Assembly: GCA_017395085.1 (NCBI GenBank)
Contig: JAFPWF010000019.1
Coordinates: 1-64,000 of the forward strand
Source of the DNA: Oscillospiraceae bacterium
Lineage (GTDB): Bacteria > Bacillota > Clostridia > Oscillospirales > Oscillospiraceae
Length of the DNA stretch: 64,000 bases
Reading direction: 5' to 3'
Shown here: positions 43,090-51,877 of the stretch, piece by piece
Layout: each line of letters opens with the position of its first letter
How positions within the stretch are numbered: position 1 is the stretch's first letter
The notes under the pieces: generated by a model
The model's input: only the letters and a program-made list of their open reading frames with translations
Databases searched by the model: none
What the model was told of the DNA's origin: nothing
Translations under genes and position numbers: made by a program

Positions 43090-45291
43090 ATGAAACTGAC
43101 ACAGGAACAGAAAGCGTTTGTTGAAGATCTCCTTTCGCGCATGACGCTGGATGAAAAGATCGGGCAGATGAACCAGGAATCTCCCTCCATTGTCGGCGGC
43201 TTCGACGTGCCCTTCTCCGAACTCATTGAAATGATGACTGACGGCAGGATTTCTCAGGAGGAATTTGGCCGTATTATGTCAACCGCAAAGCAGGATTTCC
43301 ATGAAGACGACATCCGTGCCGGCCTTGTTGGCAGCCAGATGGTAAACGATCCGCGCCAGAACAATGCCCTGCAAAAAATTGCCGTGGAAGAGAGCCGCCT
43401 GGGCATCCCGCTGATCATTGGCTTTGACGTCATCCACGGCTTCCGCAGCGTGTTTCCCATTGCGATCGGCGAAGCCTGCAGCTTTGACGATGCCCTGTTT
43501 GAGGAAACCGCGCATATGGCGGCTGCGGAATCCCGCGCCCACGGCATCAACTGGAACTTTGCACCTATGATCGACGCGGCGCGCGACTCGCGCTGGGGCC
43601 GTGTCTCTGAAGGCCCGGGGGAAGATCCGCTGCTGGGCAGCCGCTTCGCCCGCGCCAAGATCCGCGGCCTGCAGAATGACCGGAGCAGTGCTCTCAATTA
43701 TGTGGCGGCCTGCACCAAGCATTACGTGGCTTACGGCGCCTGCGAAAGCGGCCGGGACTACAACACCACATCCATGTCGGTCTCCAATCTCTATAACGTC
43801 TATCTGCCTGCCTTCCGTGCTGCTATGGAGGAAGGCGCGGCGACAGTCATGGCGGCCTTCAACGATTTAAACGGTGTGCCCTGCACGGTGAACCGCTGGC
43901 TGCTGCGCGATATCCTGAAGAAGGAATTCGGCCTTGACGGCTTTGTGGTAAGCGACGCCAACGCCATCCGCGAGTGCGTGATCCACGGCATCGCCGAGGA
44001 TGATGCCGATGCCGGCGTGCAGGCGGCCCTTGCCGGCATGGATATGGACATGGGTACCCATATCTACAAAGACTGCCTTAAAGCGGCGGTCGAGCAGGGA
44101 ACCGTCCCGATGGCCGTCATCGACGAGGCGGTGCGCCGCATCCTCTCCGTCAAGGTCTGGCTCGGCCTGTTTGAGAATCCCTATGTGCCGGAAGAACTGA
44201 TTGAGGCTTACGAAAAAGGCCTGCCCGCGGAGCATGTCGCGCTCTGCCGCAAGGCGGCTGAAGAGTCCGTGGTTCTGCTGAAGAACGAGGGGAATCTTCT
44301 GCCGATCAAACGCGGACAGAAGATCAGCCTGGTCGGCAAACTTGCAGGAGACGCCAACGAGGTCTGCGGGGCCTGGGCTATGGCCTGGAAGCCGGAAGAC
44401 TGCGTCTCCATTCAAAAGGGTCTCGAAGCCGCCGGCGCCGAAGTCAAATATTATCCCTGCGGCGGTCCGGAAGGGGAGATTGATTTTTCCGAAGTTGACC
44501 GTGCTGCGCGCGATTGCGATGTCATTGTCGCCGTCGTCGGGGAAACCTGCGCCATGTCCGGCGAGGCGAGTTCCAAGGCCGACATCTCCCTGCCCGGCGG
44601 GCAGCGTGCAATGCTGCAGGCTTTACTGGCTTCCGGCAAGCCTGTGGTCACCGTGCTGATGAACGGTCGGCCGCTGGCCCTCGGCTGGGAAGCGGAGAAT
44701 TTGCCCGTTATCCTGGAAGCCTGGCATCTGGGCATCCGCATGGGCGATGCTGTGGCGTCTGTCCTTCTGGGCGATGTGAACCCCTCCGGCAAACTCTCTT
44801 CCAGCTTTCCGTCCGTCACGGGGCAGTGCCCGGTCTACTACAACCATCCGAGCACCGGGCGTCCCGGCAGCAAGAGCAAGTTTACCTCCCGCTATCTGGA
44901 CGCGCCCTGGGATTCACTCTTCCCGTTTGGCCACGGCCTGAGCTACACCACTTTCGCATATGATAACCTGGTCGTCACAGAGAATCCGGATGCTCTGGAG
45001 ATCTCCGTGAGCCTGAAGAACACCGGCGGCAGAGAAGGCACCGAAGTGGTCCAGCTTTACATGCAGGATGTATCGGCGAGCCTTGTGCGCCCGGTCAAAG
45101 AGCTGAAGGATTATCAGCGCGTGACCCTGGCCCCAGGCGAGGAGAAGACGGTGAGCTTCACCCTGCCGAAGGCAGCCATGGGGTTTTACGACAACGCTGG
45201 TCAGTATCGGCTGGAAAACGGCCTTTTCCGCATTTTTGCGGGCGGCAGCAGTCGTGACTGCCTGATGCAGGAGATCAGGCTGGCCTTCTAA
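43090..45291 (+). CDS. GH3 beta-glucosidase/beta-xylosidase
   Basis: The 733-aa GH3 enzyme has the standard order: TIM barrel first (about residues 30-360; CTKHYVAYGACESGRDYN; nucleophile Asp in VVSDANAI), then the alpha/beta sandwich (about 400-600), then the fibronectin-like domain (about 630-730). FPFGHGLSYTTF closes the sandwich. It lacks a signal peptide. The ATG at 43090 has AAGGAG upstream; the longer frame from 42994 overlaps GH43. It ends the nine-gene run. Confidence 0.94.
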   Translation: MKLTQEQKAFVEDLLSRMTLDEKIGQMNQESPSIVGGFDVPFSELIEMMTDGRISQEEFGRIMSTAKQDFHEDDIRAGLVGSQMVNDPRQNNALQKIAVEESRLGIPLIIGFDVIHGFRSVFPIAIGEACSFDDALFEETAHMAAAESRAHGINWNFAPMIDAARDSRWGRVSEGPGEDPLLGSRFARAKIRGLQNDRSSALNYVAACTKHYVAYGACESGRDYNTTSMSVSNLYNVYLPAFRAAMEEGAATVMAAFNDLNGVPCTVNRWLLRDILKKEFGLDGFVVSDANAIRECVIHGIAEDDADAGVQAALAGMDMDMGTHIYKDCLKAAVEQGTVPMAVIDEAVRRILSVKVWLGLFENPYVPEELIEAYEKGLPAEHVALCRKAAEESVVLLKNEGNLLPIKRGQKISLVGKLAGDANEVCGAWAMAWKPEDCVSIQKGLEAAGAEVKYYPCGGPEGEIDFSEVDRAARDCDVIVAVVGETCAMSGEASSKADISLPGGQRAMLQALLASGKPVVTVLMNGRPLALGWEAENLPVILEAWHLGIRMGDAVASVLLGDVNPSGKLSSSFPSVTGQCPVYYNHPSTGRPGSKSKFTSRYLDAPWDSLFPFGHGLSYTTFAYDNLVVTENPDALEISVSLKNTGGREGTEVVQLYMQDVSASLVRPVKELKDYQRVTLAPGEEKTVSFTLPKAAMGFYDNAGQYRLENGLFRIFAGGSSRDCLMQEIRLAF

Positions 45292-45348
45292 CCTCAAAAC
45301 ACATAATACGCTCTGATTCAGAGCACAAGGGAAATGCACCGGACAATA

Positions 45349-45375
45349 TTAGCACTCCTTATATTGGAGTGCTAA
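45349..45375. promoter_or_regulatory. CIRCE element (HrcA operator)
   Basis: The site reads TTAGCACTC-N9-GAGTGCTAA, an exact match to the CIRCE consensus. It lies 130 bases upstream of the Hsp20 gene. Confidence 0.96.
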
Positions 45376-45407
45376 TATTCATATTCTGTTCATAAAATAT
45401 AGAAGAA

Positions 45408-45436
45408 TTGTTCAAATATGTATGATAGTTTATATA
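45408..45436 (+). promoter_or_regulatory. Candidate hsp20 promoter
   Basis: TTGTTC (45408-45413) and TATATA (45431-45436) are 17 bases apart. They lie 32 bases downstream of the CIRCE element, so HrcA may act on a second promoter overlapping CIRCE or by blocking access. Confidence 0.5.
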
Positions 45437-45506
45437 CACGATGAAACGAAAGAAATGAGCTATTCATCGAAAATAAAATGTATTAAAATAATTGGAGGTA
45501 TATATC

Positions 45507-45947
45507 ATGTTTGAACTGATTCCTTTTGATCGCAGTGGCAACAGAATGTCCGCTTATGACCCCTTCCGGATGCTGGATGAGATGGAGCGCAGCTTCTTCG
45601 GCGGAAACACCCATGCAACGCTGACTTCTTTCCGCACTGACGTGACTGACACCGGCGACGCATTCGTTCTGGATGCCGAACTCCCCGGCTTCAAGAAGGA
45701 AGATATCAAGATCGATATCGAGAACGACTGCCTGACCATCTCCGCCGAGCGCAAGATGGACGAGGAAGACAAGCAGAAGAACTTCATCAAGCGCGAGCGT
45801 TTCTACGGTTCCTACAGCCGCAGCTTCGATGTGTCCGGCGTGAATGTCGACGGCATCGAGGCAGAGTATTCCGACGGCGTGCTGAAGCTCACCATGCCGA
45901 AGAAGGTTGAGACCGTACCTCCCACCAGACGGCTCGAAATCAAGTAA
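45507..45947 (+). CDS. Hsp20/alpha-crystallin small heat-shock protein
   Basis: The 146-aa protein has a short N-terminal arm (FRMLDEMERSFF), the alpha-crystallin domain (about residues 38-130; AELPGFKKEDIKIDIEND) and the conserved GVLKLTMPK near the end. It holds unfolding proteins in an ATP-independent manner. The ATG at 45507 follows GGAGG by 9 bases. The exact CIRCE element upstream puts it under HrcA control. Confidence 0.96.
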   Translation: MFELIPFDRSGNRMSAYDPFRMLDEMERSFFGGNTHATLTSFRTDVTDTGDAFVLDAELPGFKKEDIKIDIENDCLTISAERKMDEEDKQKNFIKRERFYGSYSRSFDVSGVNVDGIEAEYSDGVLKLTMPKKVETVPPTRRLEIK

Positions 45948-45995
45948 GATACAGTTTCTGTTTACCCCCTTTCACAATCGGATCTCTCATTTCGA

Positions 45996-46023
45996 AAAAG
46001 CGCTGCCTTCGGGCAGCGCTTTT
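45996..46023 (+). terminator. hsp20 terminator
   Basis: AAAAGCGCTGCC and GGCAGCGCTTTT form a 12-bp stem with a short loop, followed by CTTTT. Confidence 0.9.
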
Positions 46024-46124
46024 CTTTTGCCCGAATCGGAGATTAACATGCCGTGTCAGTGCCGGGGCGGGCAAAAAAGTGCAAAGCATTTCACAATTTC
46101 TTTTGAAATATACAATATTTACGC

Positions 46125-46153
46125 TTGTGTAAATACAACTTTTCAAATATAAT
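46125..46153 (+). promoter_or_regulatory. Promoter of the TIR-TPR gene
   Basis: TTGTGT (46125-46130) and TATAAT (46148-46153) are 17 bases apart, 35 bases before the start codon. Confidence 0.75.
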
Positions 46154-46188
46154 ACATTTGGATAAATATGTGGAAAAGGAGGCGGCAA

Positions 46189-48252
46189 ATGGACTTCCGG
46201 TATGATGCGTTTTTCAGCTATCGTCATAAACCCCTGGATGCTGACATTACGCAGAGAACATTCAATCTGGTTGAGAGTTACCGCCTGCCCAAAACACTTC
46301 GCGACCGGGGATTTGAGGAGGTTCAGCGCGCGTTCCGCGATACCGAGGAGCTTCCGGTCAGCCGTGTTCTGACCGCCACCATTGACCAGGCGCTGCGTTC
46401 AACCAAATGCCTGATTGTTGTTTGCTCTACGGATACCCCGAGTTCCGAATGGATCGACCGCGAGGTGGCAACCTTTATAGAACTCGACCGGGCCGACCAT
46501 ATCTACCCACTGCTCATTACAGGCGATCCCGAGCACTCCTTCCCGCCGTCCCTGAAGCTGGTACCGGATATTATAGACCGCGTCATGGACATCCGGACTC
46601 CGGACAACAACGTGCGGAAGATGATGGCCAAAGCTGAGATCGAAGTCCTCCGTGCGATTGCCGACATGGCCGGCTGCACGGAGGCGGAACTCCTGCGCGA
46701 GCATAAGATGCGCAAAAACCGTCGTTTTGCGGCGCGCGTCGGCGCCGGGTTTGCGGCCTTTGCTGCTGTGGCGGCGATCTCGCTGGGACTCATGAATTTG
46801 GCGCAGAGCTATCGCAACACCGCGCAGAAGCAGGAAGAAGCTTCCATGCGCATCCTGAACGAACTTACATACTCGCTTCCGGACCACCTGACCAACGTGC
46901 CCGGCGCCTACGGCCGCATTGCCGGTATACTGGAGCGTAACACCGAAGACATCAACGCTATACTCCGGCTTTCTACGGATCAGGTGTCCGCGGAAGCCGA
47001 GGCCGCGGCGAACTATGAAAAGCTAGCCAATGCGAGCGCCATACTAGGCACCTATGATAAGGCTCTCAGCGCACAGGAAACCGCCATCGCCAGCTATGAA
47101 GCTCTGGTACAGCAAAGCGCCGAGGGGAGCGGCGAACAGCTTGCTTCCGCGTATAACAACCTCGGAAACCTCTACACTGCGGCGGGCCGTTATGACGACG
47201 CGGCTTCCGCATTTGAAGATGCTATCCGACTGCAGATTTCTTCCGGCGAGGAAGGCCTCCAGCTGGCCCGTATGTATCTGAACGCCGGGGCGAATGCTGT
47301 AAACGTCGGCGATGAGGCGACCGCCACTCAGTATTTTGACAGCTGCATTGCCTTGCTGCCTTCGCCGGAAACAGCCGACGAACTGGAGAACGCCGCCAAG
47401 GTGCACCAGAATTACGGTGTCATTCTTTACCGTCAAAGCAAGTACCAGGGCGCCGAGGAGCATCTTCGATCGGCCGTCACCATGTATGAAAGCCTGCTCA
47501 AACTGGTGGACTCGCTCCAGAACCGGGCTCAGACCGTCCAGTGCATGAGCGCGCTTGCCACCGTTCTGACGGACGAGGGAAATTTTGCCGAGGCGGAACA
47601 GGTCTATACCCGCGCCATCTCGAGCGCGGAGCTGCTTGCGCAGGATCAGGAGAACACAGCGTACCAGCGGAATCTGGCGGAGCTTTGCAACAACCGCGGG
47701 ATCGCTTTCAACATGCACGGAGACTATTCGTCTGCGGATGCCATGTATACCCGAGCCGCAGGCATCTACGGAAAGATCGCCGGCAAAACCGGTGCTGTGT
47801 CCGACCGGGTGATGGCAGCCCTGTCCTTGATGAATCTGGGGGAAAACGCGTTTAAGCTTCCGGATTATCTGCGCTCGAAGGAATGCTTTGAAGAGGGCCT
47901 CAGCCTTTACGAGTCGGTGCTCCCGAACCTGAGCAGCTACGACCGGGCGCAGTATCTCGCCTGGCTGTCCTACTACCGGCTCATCCATCCGCGGGATTAT
48001 AAGGGCGCCTTCAATGCAGCATATGAAGCATACCAACTGCAGCCAAACAACGTCCTTGTCAACATGAACCTGGGCTATGCCTGTCTTTATAACGACTATA
48101 CTGACGACGCGAAAGCGCTGCTGGGCGCAGTCGGCGCGCTAGGCGGTGGGCAGGTTGAGATGATGCGACGTGACTTGGAAGCCCAGCAGGCCGCCGGTAT
48201 GGAGAACGGGCATATCCCGGAACTGCTAAAATTATTGGATGAGCTAACCTGA
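46189..48252 (+). CDS. TIR domain-transmembrane-TPR protein
   Basis: The 687-aa protein starts with a TIR-like domain (residues 1 to about 165): RYDAFFSYRHKPL is strand A and box 1, CLIVVCST the third strand. SSEWIDREV places a Glu at residue 92, where TIR NADases have their catalytic Glu. One membrane helix follows at about 181-203. Several TPR-like helical hairpins fill residues about 265-650 (for example ASAYNNLGNLYTAAGRYDDA). The TIR end should be cytoplasmic and the TPR part outside. AAGGAGG sets the ATG at 46189. Such clostridial proteins are poorly characterised; signalling or immunity is inference. Confidence 0.87.
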   Translation: MDFRYDAFFSYRHKPLDADITQRTFNLVESYRLPKTLRDRGFEEVQRAFRDTEELPVSRVLTATIDQALRSTKCLIVVCSTDTPSSEWIDREVATFIELDRADHIYPLLITGDPEHSFPPSLKLVPDIIDRVMDIRTPDNNVRKMMAKAEIEVLRAIADMAGCTEAELLREHKMRKNRRFAARVGAGFAAFAAVAAISLGLMNLAQSYRNTAQKQEEASMRILNELTYSLPDHLTNVPGAYGRIAGILERNTEDINAILRLSTDQVSAEAEAAANYEKLANASAILGTYDKALSAQETAIASYEALVQQSAEGSGEQLASAYNNLGNLYTAAGRYDDAASAFEDAIRLQISSGEEGLQLARMYLNAGANAVNVGDEATATQYFDSCIALLPSPETADELENAAKVHQNYGVILYRQSKYQGAEEHLRSAVTMYESLLKLVDSLQNRAQTVQCMSALATVLTDEGNFAEAEQVYTRAISSAELLAQDQENTAYQRNLAELCNNRGIAFNMHGDYSSADAMYTRAAGIYGKIAGKTGAVSDRVMAALSLMNLGENAFKLPDYLRSKECFEEGLSLYESVLPNLSSYDRAQYLAWLSYYRLIHPRDYKGAFNAAYEAYQLQPNNVLVNMNLGYACLYNDYTDDAKALLGAVGALGGGQVEMMRRDLEAQQAAGMENGHIPELLKLLDELT

Positions 48253-48319
48253 TTATACATAAAAGTGCACAAACTGTGGAATTTAAGAAACAATTGATCA
48301 GCTATGAAAGGATTATCAT

Positions 48320-51300
48320 ATGAAAGCCTGGATCAAGAAAGCTAGCGGCGTGCTGCTTGCAATGCTGCAGACAGCAATGCTGAACAGCAAAGCTTATGCT
48401 GATTTGGAGCCTGCACCCGAGAAACCCGTGACGGAGATCAACGAATCGTCCAATGTTCTAGAGGAGGAACAAAAGGTCGAAGTTTCATTGGAAACCGCTG
48501 CTCCGACTGATACTTCTGATATTGATATGGACCAGAAAGACTTGCTTGTTGATGCAGAGGCAGTTGAGGAAGCAGGAACTGATCTAGCACTAGATGTAGC
48601 TGCACCCGTTGAAGTTGAAATATCTACTACAGAAGCTGTGGCGGACCTTGGGCTTGACCATATTTTGGAATCACCAGTTACTATTGAGATTGAACCTACT
48701 GCAATAAAAGGTGTTGCAGATCCATTGGATAATCTGGCGTTAGATGGACTGATAACTGCTGAAGCTGAAATGCCCGCTGAAGAACCTGTTGCGAACCAGA
48801 GGGTTGACCTGACCCAGAAAGAGCCTGTGACTGTTGAGACTGAAACGAATGTTACAGAGTATTCTACTATGGACTCAGATGTTGAACTGTCTGATGAAAC
48901 TACCATCTCAGAGACTACTTGCAAGCCCACAGTTGAACTACCTACTGAGATGATAGAGCCTATGGTGGAGATTCTTATGGCAGAGCCATCGGAACCTGTT
49001 GCAACACTTCACGAAGTATCTGTGGAAATGCCTGTGCCTGCGGAAGAACCCGCGGAGAAGCCAGCGATGCCTTTAAATAATGTGCCGCTCGAGACTATTA
49101 TAGCAACTCCAGAGATAGCGGAAGTCACCCCTGCTGTTTTTGAAGGGGAAGCCCCGGCTTTGATTTCAGATGTGCTGATTTCAGAACCTACAAGGATACT
49201 CACTGCTGAGTCAGGGAGTACCATCACGTTTTCTGAAACGGCAGACGCTGAGAACGAATCGGCTGCTTGTGTTACTGAACCAGATCTCTCAACTGCCCTT
49301 CGTACTGCACCATTGGCAAAAAACGCGGGAGATATGAGTTCTGATTCTCCATCCGGTGTTTTGCGCAGGTTGGATGATGGAACCTATATTATGGTGGGTT
49401 ACCAGGATAACAGCGCAGCTATTTCCACCCAGAACTCTGTTCTCACAGTGCTGGCTGCCGGGCTTAATAAAATCTCCTCCCTTTCCAGCGGCGGCAGTAT
49501 CAACATCGGCGGTACAGGCATTCTTCTGGTGGACTCTCTCCAGTATGGCAGCGGCGGCAGTCTGAACCTGATGCCGAATACCGAAATGTACGGAGAGGAT
49601 GGCGGTAGCGTTGCAGTTTTTTGCAAAAAGGATGGGACGGAAAAGGACTATGTCTTTGTGAACGGCATGGTTCCAGGCCGATTGGACGAAGCCTATACGG
49701 TCGAGGGCTGTAATCTGATCCTGCCCTGCGGCTCAAAACTGATTCTCAGTTCTGTCGGGCAGGCCACAAATATAGAGAGTCAGGAAGTTACCTATTACTC
49801 CGGGGAGGTTACCTCTGCAGACAGCGATCCATTAAAAGATCTGCTTAATTACGATAAGTATTTCTATGAAGATGAAACTGCTGCCAGTCTGACAATTGGG
49901 AAAGGGGCTTCCTTTGTTGTGGAATCCGGTGCTGAAGTGGAGAGTGTTGTAACTCCATGTCTCTCAAAGAAGACAACCTCCGACATAATAGCTCCTTCCC
50001 TGAAAGTTACTGACAACGGGATCCTTAATGTCAACGGCAACCTCAATGGAGGTGTTCTGAGTGTTGGGGAGGGCGCATCTTTGAAAGGCAGCGGTACTGT
50101 CTCAGCAGAACAGATGGTTATTCATTCACCCTCATGCCTTGGCGGAAGCGATGTGACTCTCTGCTCTCATGACTGTACCATCTATGGCAGCGGTACAATT
50201 GACACGTTGAAACTGAACGGTTCCAACGTGTTCCTAAACAGCGGAGATGGTAGTGTTACCATTAACAATATCGTCAGTTCCAGCCCTGCCGGCAGTCCAA
50301 ATGAACTGATCGCCGGGAACAGTATGACCTTGGGGAACATCAGCCTCACCGGTAATCTTGCACTGCTTACCGCAAACGGCTATGGACAGTCCACAGTTGT
50401 AAGTACACTACAGGGTAAAGTGAGCGGTGGAACACTGTCCCTTGGTTCCGGGACTTATCAGTTGGTTGATGGCTTTTCCTGCTCTGCCTCTTCTTTGATT
50501 ACTGATAACAGTCATGTAATTGTGTACGATTACTCTGACGGATTCGCATTCTCAGCCAATAACTTTAAGGCACCGCTTCTTGTTGATCCTGGAACAGTAA
50601 CTATCAGCATGCCAGGAACAGTCGAAAAAACTGAAGAAGGTCAAACGGTTACATATTATAAAGTTCCTGTGGTAAAGGTGGAAGCTTGGGAAAGCGGCAC
50701 AGGAAATGCCGGCCTTTGGTTCGATATTAAGGAAGTTGAGCTGCTTGCCCAGCTTGACATCCCTGTCGGGCAAACAGGCACATATTTGAAAGAACTTCAT
50801 GAAACTCTGACCAGCGGATCAAGTACGGCTCCGGTACTCATGTATGAACTGCAGTATCTGGAGAATGGTATCTTCCGTACAGTTTTCTTTACCGATCCAA
50901 CAATTGATAATAGTTTCTCCTGCTTTTCCGGAGAAAACCTTTATTTGATTCGCGTTTCAGAGTTGATGAACTTTCCCGGAGGGCAAGGGGGCAGCCCGGC
51001 CACCAGCACACAGACCTCCTATACAGGCAGCGGTGTACTGGGCGGTTCCGGCGCTGGTTCCATCACTATCGGGGGCGTTACCTATAACTTGAGCTCTGCG
51101 ACAGATGTCAATCTCCACCCGACGCCGGATCCTACCCCGACACCGGATCCCGATCCTGATCCACAGCCGACGCCGGATCCTACCCCGACACCGGATCCCG
51201 ATCCTGATCCACAGCCGACACCGGATCCCGATCCTGATCCGCAGCCGACACCAGACCCCGATCCTGATCCGCAGCCGACGCCCGATCCCGATCCAGCTCC

Positions 51301-51736
51301 GCTTGTAGCATTCGTCGAAGAGAACACAGAGCCAGAACTGGTATGGGTAGAAGTGGCGCCTGCAGTAAACAACAATGCAGCCTCTCCGGTGGAGACACAG
51401 TATGTTCTGCTCGCACTGGAAGGAGAAAAAACCCTTGAAGAACTCGGCGGGAAGGCAACGGTCAGCATGAACTACACCCTCCCTGAGGAATATGCGGGAA
51501 AGCAGCTTTATATAGTCTTCCGCGATAAGAACAACAAACTGGTTGCTTTCCGGGCAAGATACTCGAATATCACAGGTCTGTTGCGCTTCATCACAGACCG
51601 CTTAGGGACATTTATGATTGTCGGCTTAGACTTTGACGTTCCAGAGGGCGAGGAGTTTCCCGAAGAGTTCTACGAAGCTCTTTCACAGCTTGCAATTCTG
51701 GAGAATCTGAAATTCGCAGAATACAGTCCGGCCTGA
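48320..51736 (+). CDS. Large secreted surface-type protein, copy 1
   Basis: The 1138-aa protein has a signal peptide with a predicted cut after KAYA (about residue 27). An acidic, low-complexity Glu/Pro/Val/Ala/Thr-rich region covers about 30-330. A repetitive Gly/Ser-rich beta region, probably beta-helical, covers about 350-900 ([39 protein letters not shown]). Then comes a DP-rich linker (about 935-990) and a ~145-residue C-terminal module ending near [16 protein letters not shown]. No LPxTG, SLH or membrane anchor is present. It is paralogous to the next gene. Function is unknown; an adhesin or matrix role is a guess. Confidence 0.82.
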   Translation: MKAWIKKASGVLLAMLQTAMLNSKAYADLEPAPEKPVTEINESSNVLEEEQKVEVSLETAAPTDTSDIDMDQKDLLVDAEAVEEAGTDLALDVAAPVEVEISTTEAVADLGLDHILESPVTIEIEPTAIKGVADPLDNLALDGLITAEAEMPAEEPVANQRVDLTQKEPVTVETETNVTEYSTMDSDVELSDETTISETTCKPTVELPTEMIEPMVEILMAEPSEPVATLHEVSVEMPVPAEEPAEKPAMPLNNVPLETIIATPEIAEVTPAVFEGEAPALISDVLISEPTRILTAESGSTITFSETADAENESAACVTEPDLSTALRTAPLAKNAGDMSSDSPSGVLRRLDDGTYIMVGYQDNSAAISTQNSVLTVLAAGLNKISSLSSGGSINIGGTGILLVDSLQYGSGGSLNLMPNTEMYGEDGGSVAVFCKKDGTEKDYVFVNGMVPGRLDEAYTVEGCNLILPCGSKLILSSVGQATNIESQEVTYYSGEVTSADSDPLKDLLNYDKYFYEDETAASLTIGKGASFVVESGAEVESVVTPCLSKKTTSDIIAPSLKVTDNGILNVNGNLNGGVLSVGEGASLKGSGTVSAEQMVIHSPSCLGGSDVTLCSHDCTIYGSGTIDTLKLNGSNVFLNSGDGSVTINNIVSSSPAGSPNELIAGNSMTLGNISLTGNLALLTANGYGQSTVVSTLQGKVSGGTLSLGSGTYQLVDGFSCSASSLITDNSHVIVYDYSDGFAFSANNFKAPLLVDPGTVTISMPGTVEKTEEGQTVTYYKVPVVKVEAWESGTGNAGLWFDIKEVELLAQLDIPVGQTGTYLKELHETLTSGSSTAPVLMYELQYLENGIFRTVFFTDPTIDNSFSCFSGENLYLIRVSELMNFPGGQGGSPATSTQTSYTGSGVLGGSGAGSITIGGVTYNLSSATDVNLHPTPDPTPTPDPDPDPQPTPDPTPTPDPDPDPQPTPDPDPDPQPTPDPDPDPQPTPDPDPAPLVAFVEENTEPELVWVEVAPAVNNNAASPVETQYVLLALEGEKTLEELGGKATVSMNYTLPEEYAGKQLYIVFRDKNNKLVAFRARYSNITGLLRFITDRLGTFMIVGLDFDVPEGEEFPEEFYEALSQLAILENLKFAEYSPA
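51119..51300 (+). repeat. DP-rich direct repeats coding for the linker of copy 1
   Basis: Degenerate tandem units of CCGGATCCCGATCCTGAT-type DNA, with ~60- and ~36-base higher-order periods, encode alternating PTPDP and DPDPQ blocks. Confidence 0.9.
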
Positions 51737-51877
51737 GGCCAGAACTGTGTGAGTATGCTTTCTCATTTGTGAATTGTTCTATGACACAGATTTATTACTG
51801 TAAAATACATTGCCCCGTACGAGCATAAGATGCGTTTTACTACCAAGAGAGATGCCCATCTCAAAGGGAGGCTGAAC

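Noticed and set aside
51119..51300. Regular repeats considered as a CRISPR array
   Set aside because: Units are in frame, encode DP/TP dipeptides inside a long ORF and have no unique spacers.
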